From: Vitis vinifera
Taxonomy: Eukaryota > Streptophyta > Magnoliopsida > Vitales > Vitaceae
Direction of reading: 5' to 3'
Assembly: GCF_030704535.1 (NCBI RefSeq)
Contig: NC_081818.1
Location: 25,707,001-25,771,000, forward strand
Length of the DNA: 64,000 nt
The notes beneath the pieces are model-generated. The model saw only the letters and a list, made by a program, of their open reading frames with translations. It did not search any database and had not been told where the DNA came from. The position numbers and the translations under genes were made by a program. Shown piece by piece: positions 34,301 to 45,763 of this stretch. Each line of letters begins with the position of its first letter. The first letter of the stretch is position 1.

Positions 34301-36401
34301 AATCAGCGCTGTCCTATTCCGCTGCCCTTCACCCAAGGAGCAGAAACCTATCTACTATGTCAGCAGAGTGTTGGCGGACGTAGAAACTAGGTATTCAAAA
34401 ATGGAACTAACGGCCTTAGCCCTTCGGAGTGCCGCCTAGAAGCTTCGCCCCTATTTCCAAGCCCACCCGGTGGTCGTGCTAACTGACCAACCCCTTCGTA
34501 ACATTCTGCACAAGCTAGACTTAACCGGAAGAATGCTTCAGTGGGCCATAGAATTGAGCGAATTTGGAATTGAGTTCCAACCTAGATTGTCCATGAAAGA
34601 CCAAGTAATGGCTGACTTCGTACTAGAATGCTCTCAAAGGCCCAACCAATGCCAGGAACCAAATGAAGAAGAATGGTGGACTTTGCGGGTCGATGGAGCC
34701 TCACGATCATCGGGGTCCGGAGTCGGGCTTCTGCTACAATCCCCAATAGGGGAACATCTGGAGCAAGCCATCCTGCTGGGATTCCCCGTTTCTAACAATG
34801 AAGCAGAATATGAAGCCATCCTATCCGGATTGGACCTCGCCCTGGCTCTATCCGTCTCCAAGCTCCGTGTCTATTGCGATTCTCAACTTGTGGTCAGACA
34901 CGTCCAGAAGGAATACAAAGCTAAAGATGAGCGCATGGCGCAATACCTAGCTAAGGTGAGAGATACCTTACAACGATTCACTGAGTGGACGATCGAAAAA
35001 ATCAGACGAATTGAAAATGGGCGCGTCGATGCCTTGGCAGGCATAGCTGCCTCCCTTCCCATCAAAGAAGCCATATTTTTGCCTATACATGTGCAAACCA
35101 ACTCTTCCATTGCAGAAACCTCCACTTGCAATACCATTGAGGCACGCCAACCAGACAGCCAAGAATGGACGAACGACATTATAAAATACCTCCGGATAGG
35201 CACTCTGCCCGAGGATGCCAAACAGGCACACAAGATTCGAGTGCAAGCCGCCCGCTTTACCCTGATTGGGGGGCACCTGTACAAACGATCTTTTACAGGT
35301 CCCTACCTTCGATGCTTAAGTCATTCAGAGGCCCTGTATGTATTAGCAGAATTGCACGACGGAGTATGTGGAAATCATTCTGGAGGACGATCTCTAGCGC
35401 ACAGGGCCCATTCTCAAGGATATTATTGGCCCACGATGAAGAAGGATACAGCAGCCTACGTCAAAAAATGCAACAAATGTCAACGACATGCCCCCATACC
35501 ACATATGCCGTCGGAGACGCTGAAACCAATTTCAGGTCCCTGACCCTTCGCGTAGTGGGGTATGGACATAGTAGGCCCCTTACCAACCGCACCCGCTCAA
35601 AAGAAATTCATGCTCGTCGCCACGGATTACTTCAGTAAATGGGTGGAAGCCGAAGCATACGCTAGCATCAAAGACAAGGATGTCACCAAGTTCGTGTGGA
35701 AAAATATCATCTGTCGCTTCGGAATCCCCCAAACCATTATAGCCAACAATGGACCACAGTTTGATAGCATAGCCTTCTGAAATTTCTGTTCGGAACTGAA
35801 CATCCGGAATTTATACTCCACACCGCGTTATCCTCAAAGTAATGGGCAAGCAGAAGCCACAAACAAGACTCTAATCACTGCCTTAAAGAAAAGGCTCGAG
35901 CAAGCTAAAGGAAAATGGGTGGAGGAGCTACCCGGTGTCCTATGGGCTTATTGAACCACACCCGGACGTCCGACAGGAAACACTCCCTTCGCCCTCACAT
36001 ACGGTATGGATGCAATCATTCCTATCGAAATAGGGTTACCCACTATCCGGACTAAGGCAGGAAAGTAGGATGATGCAAACGCGGAGTTAGGAAGAAACTT
36101 GGACTGGGCAGATGAAGTAAGGGAAAACGCATCCATCCGGATGACAGACTATCAACAAAGGGCATCCGCTCATTATAATCACAAAGTAAGACCCAGAAGC
36201 TTCAAAAATGGTACACTGGTACTTAGAAAATTTTTTGAAAATACTGCTGAAACAGAAGCAGAAAAATTTCAAGCCAACTGGGAAGGACCCTATATAGTAT
36301 CTAAGTCAAGTGAAAGTGGAGCTTATCATCTACAAAAGCTAGACGAAACTCCATTACTCAGACCGTGGAATGTGTCCAATTTAAAGCAATATTACCAGTG
36401 A
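31332..36401 (+). pseudogene. Tat-lineage gag-pol, many in-frame stops
   Basis: Gag (about 31450-32048) continues through shifts near 32050-32200 to a CAFHKEYGHTTEEC zinc-finger-like motif (about 32280). Protease (LVDPGS, about 32715; IILGRTWLHYM, about 32932) follows, then reverse transcriptase (YIDD 33837-33848), RNase H, a second RNase H domain (about 34680-35050, VDGASRSSGSGVG) and integrase (HHCC about 35360-35480; core from 35562). Stops include 32046, 32571, 32652, 33135, 33303, 33597, 34437, 35541, 35553, 35778, 35952 and 36066. A catalytic integrase position reads Asn (AAC, 35745-35747) where Asp is expected in this family. The element is inactive and older than the chromovirus. Confidence 0.9.
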
Positions 36402-36530
36402 AAAAAAGAGACAAGTACAGATATGAAAAAGTATGTTTTATTGATATTTGTAAAAGTTATATACAAAGAGTTCTCCGGACTACAAGATATAGAGAGAAGA
36501 TAGCAGTAAAAATTACAAAAAGAAAAGCTC

Positions 36531-38984
36531 TCATTGAGCAGGCTTGCTGCGCAGCTTTTCCTTCTCGCCTGGAGGTATTGAAGGGACGTCCCGCTTGATT
36601 CCATGTTTCTTCATACAGTAGCGATAGTCGAAGAAGTACATTTCATCTACTTGCTTCTGGTAGTCCACTTCAAGTTCCTCCCTTTCTGCAGCAAACTCAC
36701 CATCCAGCTCCTCTTTTTGCGTTGTTAAGCGCAGCTGCAAATCTTCTTTCTGCTTTTTCTCAATGGACATTTCTGTCCGGAATTGCCTCACTTCCCCCCT
36801 CAGCTGGGCCATCTCGTCCTCCGCCTCAAGCAGGCGGGCATCCATAGATTCCTCTCGGCTTTTTGCCTTAGCTAGCTCTGCCCAGAGAGCCTCGTTGTCT
36901 CCTCGAGCGGCGAATAAACTGGCTTCGGCCTCCTCCAGTCTCAAGCGCACCTTATCTTCACTATTTCTGCACTGAGAGGCGAAGACCTTTATGTAATCAA
37001 CGGTCCGTAGCAAGTCAGTAAACAGATTATGTTGTTGGACCATGCCGCGAAGACCACTCACCAGCTGCAAAAAAACACGCAAAAAGAAGAACAAAGTTAC
37101 AAACCATGCCACAAACATATCAGTATGGCAAGAAAAATTAAGAAGGAAAACTATACCGTTTCCACCACTTTGAACATTTTTGCTGAAGGCATGACAACGT
37201 CTGAGTCGGGTGGAATCTGTTTCAACTTCTCTTCCAACTCCGCATAGCTGAAAGCATTAGCAGAGATGCAAGTTGCATCATCAACTGGATTCCCCCCCTG
37301 ATGAAGCATTGAAGAGTGACTCCTCCTCCGGGTCTGGGGCCCCATCAGTCTCGGCCGGCTAGGTCGCTCCGGGCGAACCCCCATCCGGGACCACCACCGG
37401 GGCAGGTGGGTTCTCTACTACCATCTCCGCCTCGCTCTCCTCCGGATGATCATCCTAGACGGACGAGTAACTGACTTCGATGGTTTCTAAGAACCGATCC
37501 TGAAGCTGCCCGATGAGGCCAGACTTTAGGTCTCGCGTCGGATGCGACCTCCTTCTAGCCGACCCTTTCACTGGTACAAGGGCAAGGGGGCTTGGCCCGC
37601 AAGAAGGCAAACTCTAGCTCTCTATCCCCATTTCCTCCATTGGGGATGCCGTAGGAGGCAATGCTGCAGCGCAAGAAGCCTCGGCTGCGTCCCCATCCGG
37701 ATGGGGAGAGCCGGGTTGATTTATTGAAGTAGCTTCTTCAGCTAGAAGAGCCAGACGACCAACCACTGACATTGAAGGGCCTGAGTGGTTTAGACCCGCG
37801 AGATGTCCGGACCGCTTGAAATAGAGGGCGGGACCGGGTGTTCCGGCTCTCTTATTGTCACTTCCTTCACATAAGTTGAAGGAGGAATTACAAACTCCTT
37901 CGGAGGAGTTGGGGGTTTTAATTCTTTCCCCTTATTTGAAACTTTCTTCTCCTTCTTTGCTGGAGCGCCAGCAGGTGGAGACGATGCGGGCCGCTTGCCA
38001 CCCGAAGCCTTCCGCAAAAGCCCTTATTTCCTTTTTACCTCCCGGTTATTGAGACGGGCTTTGCGGGTCCGGGCGGACGCCTTCTGCACTGCCGCGTAGA
38101 GTGGCAGGTCTTGAAGAACGAAGTGCTCCCCAACCACCACCTCTTTAGGCAGCTGCCTTGGGAGTATGTTCAACATGTACGGCTGGGGCTCCTGCATAAC
38201 CGAACGGAGGTTTTGCGCAGAGAGCAGTGTGTCACAACTCCGTTCGACCGCCGCAATTTCGAAAAGCCTGTTCAAACGATCGAACGAGGCCTTCTTCACC
38301 CACTCCACCAGTTTTCCCCTTTTATCCAGGCCTACACTCAAGAAAGTAAAATATGTTAGCAACCCAACAATGCTGACCTAAACTCACAAATCATGGTAAA
38401 AACAGGAAGTCATTTAGTCATACCTGGGACCTTCAACGACTGGTTGGGGGCGAACGGCCTGTCCGGATGCATTGCCAAACCCGCCCATACGCCTTTGACC
38501 AACACATGTCCCTTGGCGGCCCCCTTGGTCGAGTCCGGAAGGCTGGTCACCAATTGCAGGGACGGAAGGCAAGCGACAAAGCTGAAGATGTCACTCTTCA
38601 CCTTCTTGATTGAATAGATGAAGAGAACCTCCAGCATAACAGGTCCAAATTGAACAACATGCTTAGGATGCTGCACCCCATCAGCACCCGGACCATATTA
38701 GGATGAATATACGCCGGAGGAATTTGGGTGAAGTGCAGAAACTCCTTGAACAAAGACGGTAGGGGAAACCGGAGCCCAGCGTTGAACTGCTCCTTGCTAA
38801 AGCAAATAGCGTGGTCTTCACCCTTCTCAGTCGACACAACCTCCCCATTAGTCAATTCAACAGATACACCGTTGGGGATACAAAACCGTTCGCGGAATTC
38901 CTTCACACTCTATTTATCCACAGACTTCTCGGCATAAGCATCGCCAGACAGGCCAGATGAGGTCGCTTCCTGGTTCCCAGACAT
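36531..38984 (-). pseudogene. Antisense gene of the Tat element (gypsy-type transposon domain plus coiled coil)
   Basis: On the minus strand, three exons with good splice sites can be proposed: 38984-38424 (ATG 38982-38984; ends CCAG then GTATG), 38331-37157 (acceptor TGTAG; donor ACG then GTATAG) and 37064-36531 (acceptor TTTTTGCAG; ends with TGA near 36531). Exon 1 has a block (PLPSLFKEFLHFTQIPP, then NMVRVLMGC) resembling the 'putative gypsy type transposon' domain found in antisense frames of plant Tat elements. Exon 3 is a long coiled coil rich in Glu, Lys and Arg (about 36640-37000). Exons 1 and 2 contain stops and shifts (TAG near 38910, a shift near 38600-38650, several after 37790). 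Its role is not established. It meets the pol gene tail to tail, 130 bp apart. Confidence 0.75.
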
Positions 38985-39352
38985 TTTTTAGCCTTGTACT
39001 AAAATGAAATCTGCATAGAAGAGGTACCAACAGTCAAAACACAGTAAAAAACCCCCCGAAAAAACCCTCGAAACTACTGACAACACCTAGTGGCAAAACA
39101 CCTTGCCCAAGCAAACCAGAAACAACCAACAGGACAAAACGCAACAAGGAAAAGACAAGAACAAATGTACGTACCGAGCGTAAAGATGGAAGAATAGGGT
39201 TGAAAACTGCAAATGCAGTCACCGTCAAAACGCAAAAATCACCAGCAGAAAACCCTAGGGCTTCACTCGGAAACGAAGGAACGCCGAAGGTAGAAGAAGA
39301 AACACTAACAAAAAAATGCAGTAGGAAAAATGCAAACAGAAGGCACAGTATG

Positions 39353-39361
39353 CTATTTATA
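39353..39361 (-). promoter_or_regulatory. Candidate TATA box of the antisense gene
   Basis: The minus strand reads TATAAATAG about 370 bp upstream of ATG 38984, inside the element and outside its LTR. This would give the antisense gene its own promoter. Confidence 0.5.
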
Positions 39362-39591
39362 CAGTGACAACCCCTCGGTATACCAAATGCTCAGCTACGC
39401 CATCATTGAAACGACACGCTACCTGGGAATACACAGAGACGACGGCTCATCATAAATGCTCTTCTCTCTCTTTGCCCCCGCTCGCCACGTGGCCCAATGA
39501 GCGCAAAAAGTAACCTCAGTTTCAAAAAACCAATTATTTTTAACCCGCCCATTCTGCTCAGGCAGATTAGGTAAGTTAAAAAGGGGGGCAT

Positions 39592-40300
39592 TGTAGGGAC
39601 CCCTCCTCACACGTGGCACACATCTCCTGATGACACGTGACACACATTCTCATCCGGATTAATCTCATCCGGATTTCCCCAAGAGTACACGTGACGCGCT
39701 TCTCTTATCCGGACTCCCTCAAGGAGAGGCACACGACACTCACAAACATAACATTCAGATGACTGCCACAACGCACCCGGATGACCGACATATACTATCC
39801 GGATATGTTTGTCCGGATCATTGACTGAAGTAAGCAAGTCTTACACGTTATCACAACAGCCTGCCATGGCCCACGTTCCGCCACCTGCAGAGTGAAAGGA
39901 CAGGAATGAAGTGACGACAAGTCACTTCCCACGATCTCTGATAGCCGCGACGCCTCCCACTATCTCTGTCAGCCACCCGTAGGGTGATGATGGCCCTGCC
40001 ACCACCTAGTGGCATCATGATAATCCAAAATATCTCTTTACCATTAAAGAGGGAAACAAAGCTTCTGGTACTATATATATGAACCTTCACACAAAGAAGA
40101 AGGTAAGCCTGCTATACCTAGTAAAAGGCCAACTGATTTATCTCTCTTGCCATGGCTGACAAAACCATCGGAGGGTCGTCCGGACACCCTGTCCGGACGC
40201 CTTTTGCAGGTGCGACTGAATCAAGAATCTATATGGGTTGAGATCGTATGTCCATCCATTTGGCAACTACGTGGATCATTAGGGACGTGAGGCCTCAACA
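39592..40300 (+). repeat. 3' LTR of the Tat element
   Basis: About 709 bp from TGTAGGGAC to CCTCAACA. It has a TATA run (TATATATAT, 40072-40080) and at least seven TCCGGA palindromes. The 5' partner is missing from the window. Confidence 0.8.
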
Positions 40301-43204
40301 ATTATCTCCTCAGGGTTTCTTTTCCATGAAATCCTTAAACCAGGCTGCTGCCGTGGTGATCACCATAGGGCAGCCTCCTTTGAAACTGAGAGGGTAGTTC
40401 TTCTCAAGTTCAAACAAGGCCTTACAGATTCTTCTCATCGACTCTCATCTTGGGTAGGGGAAGACTGCTGCAAATGGAGAGGCGTCATCTGCAACCACAA
40501 GAGTTTACATGTCATCAAACTCAATCTGCGTAGTCTTAATGATGATGGAACACATGGCAAGTTGGGCGATGAGATCAGTCATTCTTTGAAATATTTGAAT
40601 CAGTTAGACCTGAGCCTGAATAATTTTGAAGGGACTCGAATCCCCAAGCTCATTGGTTCATTGGAAAAGTTGAGATATCTCAATCTCTCCGGTGCCTCCT
40701 TCAGTGGACCGATTCCTCCACAACTTGGAAATCTTTCCAGGTTGATCTACCTTGACATCAAGGAATACTTTGATTTCAATACATACCCTGATGAGTCAAG
40801 CCAGAATGATCTTCAGTGGATATTGAGTCTTTCTTCTTTAAGACACCTTAATTTAGGAGAAGTCAATCTAAGTAGAGCTTTTGCTTATTGGCTTCATGTT
40901 GTTAGCAAGCTTCCTCTTTCCGAGTTGCATCTACCTAGTTGTGGACTTTCTGTCCTCCCTCGTTCTCTCCCATCTTCCAATCTTACATCCCTTTCAATGC
41001 TTGTTCTCTCCAACAATGGTTTCAACTCCACAATACCCCACTGGCTATTCCAGCTGGGGAATCTTGTGTACCTTGATCTCAACTTTAACAATCTTCGAGG
41101 CTCAATTTTAGATGCATTTGCAAACAGGACTTGTCTTGAAAGTTTAAGAAAGATGGGTAGCCTATGCAATTTAAAAACATTGATCCTTTCTGAGAATGAT
41201 TTGAATAGGGAAATAACTGAAATGATTCATGTTTTATCTGGGTGCAACAAGTGTAGTTTAGAGAACCTGAATCTGGGATTGAATGAACTGGGTGGTCTTC
41301 TTCCTAATTCACTAGGAAACCTGTGCAACTTGCAGTCTCTTCTGCTTTGGGAGAACTCCTTTGTAGGCTCGATTCCGAATTCAATAGGAAACTTGTCGCA
41401 TATGAAAGAGCTATACCTATCTAATAATCAAATGAATGGGACCATTCCAGAAACACTTGGACAACTTCATGAGTTGGCTGCCTTAGATGTCTCTGAGAAT
41501 TCATGGCGGGAAGGTGTTCTAATGGAAGCCCATTTGTCAAATCTCACAAACCTAAAGGAGTTGTCCATCGCTAAATTTGCATCTCGGTCCAGACCTCAAA
41601 TTGGTCATCCATATCAGTACTGAGTGGATTCCTTCTTTCAAGCTCCAATACCTGAAGCTGAGATTGTCAAGTAGGTCCTAAATTTCCAGTTTGGCTTAGA
41701 AACCAAAATGAGCTTAACACTATAATACTTAGGAATGCTCGAATATCAGACACCATACCAGACTAGTTTTGGAAGTTAGACTTGGAGTTGGATCAACTGG
41801 ACCTGGGCTATAATCAATTAAGTGGCACAATTCCAAACTCATTAAAGTTTGGTCCTCAATCCTCAGTTTATTTGAATGTGAACCATTTCAATGGTTCTTT
41901 GCCACTTTGGTCATCAAATGTGACTAGCCTATTTTTGAGAAATAATTCCTTTTCTGGGCCAATTCCTCAGGATATCGGGGAAAGTATGCCCATGCTGACA
42001 GAGTTAGATCTCTCTCATAACTCTCTAACTGGAACCCTTCCCGTGTCCATTGGTAAACTACATGGTTTAATGATTCTGTATATCATTTGTCTGGAGAAAT
42101 TCCTGCATTGTGGAATGGTGTTCCTAATCTGGTGGTGCATGTTGACCTGTCGAACAACTGATCTGGTGAGCATCCAACTTCAGTGGGTTCTCTGACCTAC
42201 CTCATATTTTTAACGCTGAGCAACAATCATCTTTCTGGGGAACTTCCTTCTGCCTTGCAGAATTACACAAACATCCGTACTCTTGATCTTGGAGGCAACA
42301 GATTTTCAGGAAATATTCCGACATGGATTGGACAAACAATGCCAAGTCTTTGGATTCTAGGACTAGGATCAAATTTGTTTAATGGGAGCATTCCATTACA
42401 ACTATGCACTCTTTCCTCTCTTCACATATTGGATCTTGCCCAAAACAATCTGTCAGGATCTATTCCCTCTTGCGTGGGGAATTTAAGTGCTATGGCATCC
42501 GAAATTGGATCATATAGATATGAGGCTGATTTGATGGTGAAAGGAAGGGAAGATTCATATAGAAACATTCTCTATCTTGTGAATAGCATAGACTTGTCCA
42601 ACAAGCCTATCTGGAGATGTGCTTGGAGGGCTAACAAATCTTTCAAGATTAGGCACCTTGAACTTGTCTATGAACCATATAACAGGAAAAATACCAGACA
42701 ACATTGGGAGCTTACAATGGTTGGAAAATCTAGACCTCTCAAGAAACTAGCTTTCTGGTCTAATTCCAGCAGGTATGGCTTCTTTGACTCTCTTTAATCA
42801 CTTGAACCTGTCCTATAACAACCTGTCAGGTAGAATTTCAACAGGCAACCAGCTGCAAACCCTGGATGATCCATCAATATACAGGCACAACCTTGCACTA
42901 TGTGGGCGTCCGATAACAGCTAAGTGTCCTGGTGATGATGGAACCCCCAATCCTCCCGGTGGAGATGATGAAGAAGACGATGAAGATGGAGCTGAGGTTG
43001 AAATCAAGTGGTTCTACATGAGCATGGGAACAGGATTTGTGGTGGGGTTTTGGGGAGTTTGTGGCACCTTAGTAGTTAAGGAGTCATGGAGCCTATTTTA
43101 GGCTTGTCTGTGACATCAAAGAGTGGCTGCTTCTAGTTATTCAGTTGAATGTTACCCATCTGCAAAGAAAACTGAATTTGGGAAGAAGCCAGTATCATAC
43201 TTGA
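40301..43204 (+). pseudogene. LRR receptor-like protein, start lost to an LTR, many lesions
   Basis: Directly after the LTR the frame reads the end of a signal peptide (SSGFLFHEILKPGCC), then a cysteine cap (GEDCCKWRGVIC), LRRs, island, final LRRs, ALCGRP cap, acidic stretch and transmembrane helix (GFVVGFWGV). No start codon remains. Lesions: a shift near 41580-41640, TAG in place of Trp at 41764-41766, deletion and shift around 42080-42190, a 2-bp deletion near 42603, TAG at 42748-42750 and a 5-bp deletion near 43090. The last 1 kb is closest to the left-edge RLP (2-1060), including the SQYHT/SQHHT end and 3' flank. Non-functional. Confidence 0.93.
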
Positions 43205-43456
43205 ACAACCTTCTGGAATTAAGTTCCCGAAATAAATGAATGCTTCTATGTAGTTCAGCACTTCAGCTTCATGTACAACCTTCTGAAATATGAAGTTTTG
43301 ATTCCAAGTTTTTTCAAACGCTTGGTCTTTTATTTTTCTATCTTTTGGTCACAAGTATATTTACTCACATATCGGAGACTTGCCCAAAATAAATAAATGA
43401 GCTAATAAACAACGAAGGCGATGTCGGATTCCCAGCATTGCTTTGTTTCCTATCAT
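43205..43456 (+). other. 3' flank of the RLP pseudogene
   Basis: Matches 1061-1390 downstream of the left-edge RLP (CAACCTTCTG, AATAAATGAATGCTTCTATGTAG and GACTTGCC words). No separate gene. Confidence 0.7.
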
Positions 43457-44351
43457 CTTTTCAACACAACTCTTGACAGGGAAGCAGATTATGATGAAAA
43501 ATTTAATTAGAAGAAAAAAAAAAGGGTGCAAATATAGAATCATGGGCACAATTGTTCAAGCTGATCACCCACACTCCTGAGCCATGATTTAGTCTTTTTT
43601 TTTTTTTTTGGTGGCTGAATCATCGTACTACTCCAGTGTGCATCCCTTAAAATTTTCAAACAATTTGCACAGGTCAAACAAAAGGAATCATTTCGTCCAA
43701 CACTGAATGGGTGGCAGCTTGCTTCATAATGAGAAATAGAAATCCACGAGGTTTCCAAGCTCATTATGACACATTCTATACTCCAACTACTATGCAAAAT
43801 AATGAAGTTTTGCACAAGTATCCCAAGACTAGACCTTTGTAGAGCTCCTTGGAAAATGACTTTGAAACATGTTAAAAGCACCTCTTAACACAACCTTTTT
43901 TTTTTCCACACGCTTTTTCTCCTCTTGTCCTCTAAGATAGCTAAATGGAAGAGGGTCAATGTCCACTACTGACTTGGGGTCAATGCTAAGGACAACAACT
44001 TAAGATAATTAATCTTGAATTGTTCAAACTTGCAGTCAACTTTTACCTAACATACCAACTGGTTTTAGGGTCTAAAATTCCAATATGAACAAGGGTACCA
44101 CAAAGGTTTCTTTTCATTGTAGGAGGAGAAAACATCGTCTAATAATTTATGATGACATTCCATTTCTAATAAGTACCCTTGTGGACTAAATTAGAGGATA
44201 TGGTAAAAACTAGGTCTTGCTGCAATTTAGGTCTTCACTTAAAAGGCTTAAAAGTAAGTCCTATTGTACTCAAGTTAAAATAAGCACTTAGATATTGGAC
44301 CCATTTTAAGGGTATTGTGGAACTTTGCTCTTCTAAAGTGAGTACCCTATA

Positions 44352-44500
44352 TTTGACTAATTCCTCGCATGGAGGCAAAGAATGCTCATCCTAGCTAGCA
44401 GACTTAAATCTCTCTTATAAAACTCTCAAAATGACACTATTCCCTTGTCCATGAGTAAATTAAATGCTCCAATAACTATCTCAAACAATTATTTATAAGA
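44352..44500 (+). pseudogene. Degenerate LRR relic inside the duplicated segment
   Basis: GACTAATTCCTCGCATGGAGGC through AACAATTATTTATAAG follows, base by base with gaps, the RLP stretch at 41957-42090 (IPQDIGESMPMLTELDLSHNSL region). The copy at about 48128-48276 is the same; a shorter one lies at about 53245-53325. No frame remains. Confidence 0.6.
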
Positions 44501-45690
44501 AGGAGATCTTTACTAAAGAGTGCCTTAAATTTTTAATTGGTATATAATCCATGCTGTAAAGAACATTATGTATAAACTATATCATTATAATAATAGATTT
44601 CTTTATAAAGTAAGAAAAATCATTATAATTATCTCTATAAATATTTTAAGTCACGAGGGAAAAAATTATCATGAGATGGAGATGAGTTTGTAATAACTAT
44701 ACATTGTAGATGGAGATAAGGGAAAAAGTTGGAGACACTCAGTGAATCAAGGACTTGCAGTTCAAGGTATACATATAAGGAACGGGAAAACATGGGAAGT
44801 TTCAAGGTTCAATAATATCTGTTTGTTTGTTTTTTTTTCTATTCTCTAAAATATTTTTTGTGATATACTGTAATGATTTTCTTTCATCCATTGATGTAAG
44901 AATGATTGATTGTACTACTGAAAAATATGACATACCTTTATGTATTGATTATTTTATCCTTTTGTCACTAATATATATTAGTATTAAAGTATAATCATGA
45001 ACGTTAAAAGCTCATGTACTTTTATATGTAAATTGTTTTATTTTTGTGTTATTATACTAATGTGTTGGGATCATGGATGGAAATATTGTTTTTCACGAAT
45101 ATATCAATAATTTTATTTTACATATAATAGATATATTGGAAATATTAGTGGATTTATTAATACAAAATATTGATGAGAAAAATTTAATAAAAACTAAAAA
45201 AAAGAAGAAGAAAAGTTTCAAAAAAAATTGTAGAAAAAGAAATAATACATATGTTTAAGTTATTTTATTGAACAATATGATTGCTATATGTACATCAATA
45301 TTTAAAAATTAAAATACATTATATTTATATTTTTGAAATAATTTTGTTGGAAGATATTGATAATATTTTTCTAAAATAAGAATTTATTACAATCTAATTT
45401 TTTCAAAGTAAGAAAAAATCTATATTTGTAATGAATTAATCATTGCATTGAATTCTATTTCATAATTAGATTAAAAGTCAATTTCTAATAGTGATCAAAA
45501 TTTTTAAAATTCTTCTTATTTGACTTTAAGTCCATTACTACTTGCAAAAAATTTAAATTTTTATTCAAAAAAAATCTATATTTAAAATTCTAATAATATT
45601 TATAAAAATTTTTAGAAAAATTTATCTTAAATTCTTTTAATATATTTAGATTCATTCATTTTAAAAATTAAAAATTATGAGAAATTTATG

Positions 45691-45760
45691 AGATAATACT
45701 GCAGCTCAAAGGACTGCCTTTCTTGGATGCGAATCCTGAGCCATGGATGAGAAATTTAAC
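45691..45760 (+). pseudogene. CLC-d-like fragment, 70 bp
   Basis: Encodes IYEIILQLKG, then LPFLDANPEPWMRNL, the same region as in the fragments at 3105-3737 and 49457-50033. It is cut off within RNL at about 45760, where unrelated sequence begins. Confidence 0.8.
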
Positions 45761-45763
45761 CCT

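Larger units (their letters stand above)
31190..40300 (+). mobile_element. Ty3/gypsy element of the Tat lineage, 5'-truncated
   Basis: Gag-pol runs 31332-36401 on the plus strand and includes a second RNase H-like domain after the first, a mark of Tat elements. Downstream is an antisense gene (38984 to 36531), then a purine tract AAAAAGGGGGGCA (39579-39590) and one LTR (39592-40300, TGTAGGG to CTCAACA). No 5' LTR or primer site is found between the RLP flank and 31332, so the left end (about 31190) is approximate and the element is truncated. Its right end lies exactly where the RLP at 40301 loses its signal peptide. Confidence 0.85.
43457..45760 (+). repeat. Segmental duplication, copy 1 (partner 47183-49530, third partial copy 52880-54050)
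   Basis: From CTTTTCAACACAACTCTTGACAGGG through to the CLC fragment at about 45691-45760 the sequence is nearly collinear with 47183-49530. It includes a CT-rich stretch, ATAGCTAAATGGAAGAGGGTC, CGGGAAAACATGGGAAG and GTGTTGGGATCATGGATGG. The part 43491-45455 is missing from the flank of the left-edge RLP. Mostly non-coding; contains an LRR relic at 44352-44500. Confidence 0.9.

Noticed and set aside
40562-41623. An RLP starting at 40562
   Set aside because: That codon is TTG, and the frame with the cysteine cap extends upstream to the LTR edge. It is the body of a 5'-truncated gene.
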